From contig USEW01000127.1 in assembly GCA_900553845.1 (NCBI GenBank), forward strand, positions 1-5,395: a stretch of DNA of 5,395 nucleotides. The letters run 5' to 3'. This stretch comes from an uncultured bacterium. GTDB taxonomy: Bacteria > Cyanobacteriota > Vampirovibrionia > Gastranaerophilales > Gastranaerophilaceae. A program made the translations under genes and the position numbers. Every line of letters starts with the position of its first letter. Position 1 is the stretch's first letter. The notes beneath the pieces are model-generated. The model was given only the letters and a program-made list of their open reading frames with translations, did not search any database and had not been told where the DNA came from. Positions 5,356-5,395 of the stretch are shown here, piece after piece.

Positions 5356-5395
5356 AAAACATAATAATATAAAACTTAATATATGTATATATAAA

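Noticed and set aside
5333..5395. Plus-strand ATG frame open to the right edge (MNQYMIVKKHNN...), a possible divergent gene
   Set aside because: No Shine-Dalgarno, overlap with the manC promoter, very AT-rich, and only about 21 codons visible.

Overview
This window is AT-rich, and every gene I can support lies on the minus strand. Transcription therefore runs from the right end (about 5320) to the left edge. The lineage is probably Gastranaerophilales / Vampirovibrionia ('Melainabacteria', non-photosynthetic relatives of cyanobacteria). That is an inference from low GC and from a run of small proteins with asparagine-rich N-termini of the type M-K-I-N-S-x-N ... F-K or F-G, a style I associate with that group. 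No rRNA or other taxonomic marker is present, so the assignment is tentative.

Right part (2458-5355): a near-consensus sigma-70 promoter (TTGACA, 18 bp, TATAAT) drives manC. This is a full-length bifunctional mannose-1-phosphate guanylyltransferase / mannose-6-phosphate isomerase (489 aa). After 22 nt comes a complete FliI/SctN-type export ATPase (445 aa), which energises flagellar or injectisome protein export. The two are probably co-transcribed, which is an unusual pairing.

Left part (1-2364): a compact cluster of small proteins, mostly unrecognised. In order of transcription they are: a DUF697-like protein lacking the GTPase domain the family often carries; two adjacent proteins with three hydrophobic segments each, which look like distant paralogues; a 73-aa soluble protein whose start overlaps the previous stop; a small one-helix membrane protein; and, cut by the left edge, the start of another gene with the same N-terminal signature from a TTG codon. 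Spacing is 15-16 nt or overlapping for the first four, consistent with one transcript.

The most notable observations are as follows. (1) The DUF697-like gene has a strong Shine-Dalgarno and an ATG at 2348 encoding the signature N-terminus, but this is out of frame with the body. The shift falls at a (CAAA)n tract where one extra 4-bp unit would restore a continuous 227-aa protein, so it is a phase-variation, frameshift or assembly-error candidate. (2) The short N-terminal signature is shared by otherwise unrelated small proteins. (3) A G/C-richer, partly palindromic stretch at about 273-349 separates the last two complete genes and resembles a dispersed repeat. I found no CRISPR, tRNA, rRNA or complete insertion sequence.
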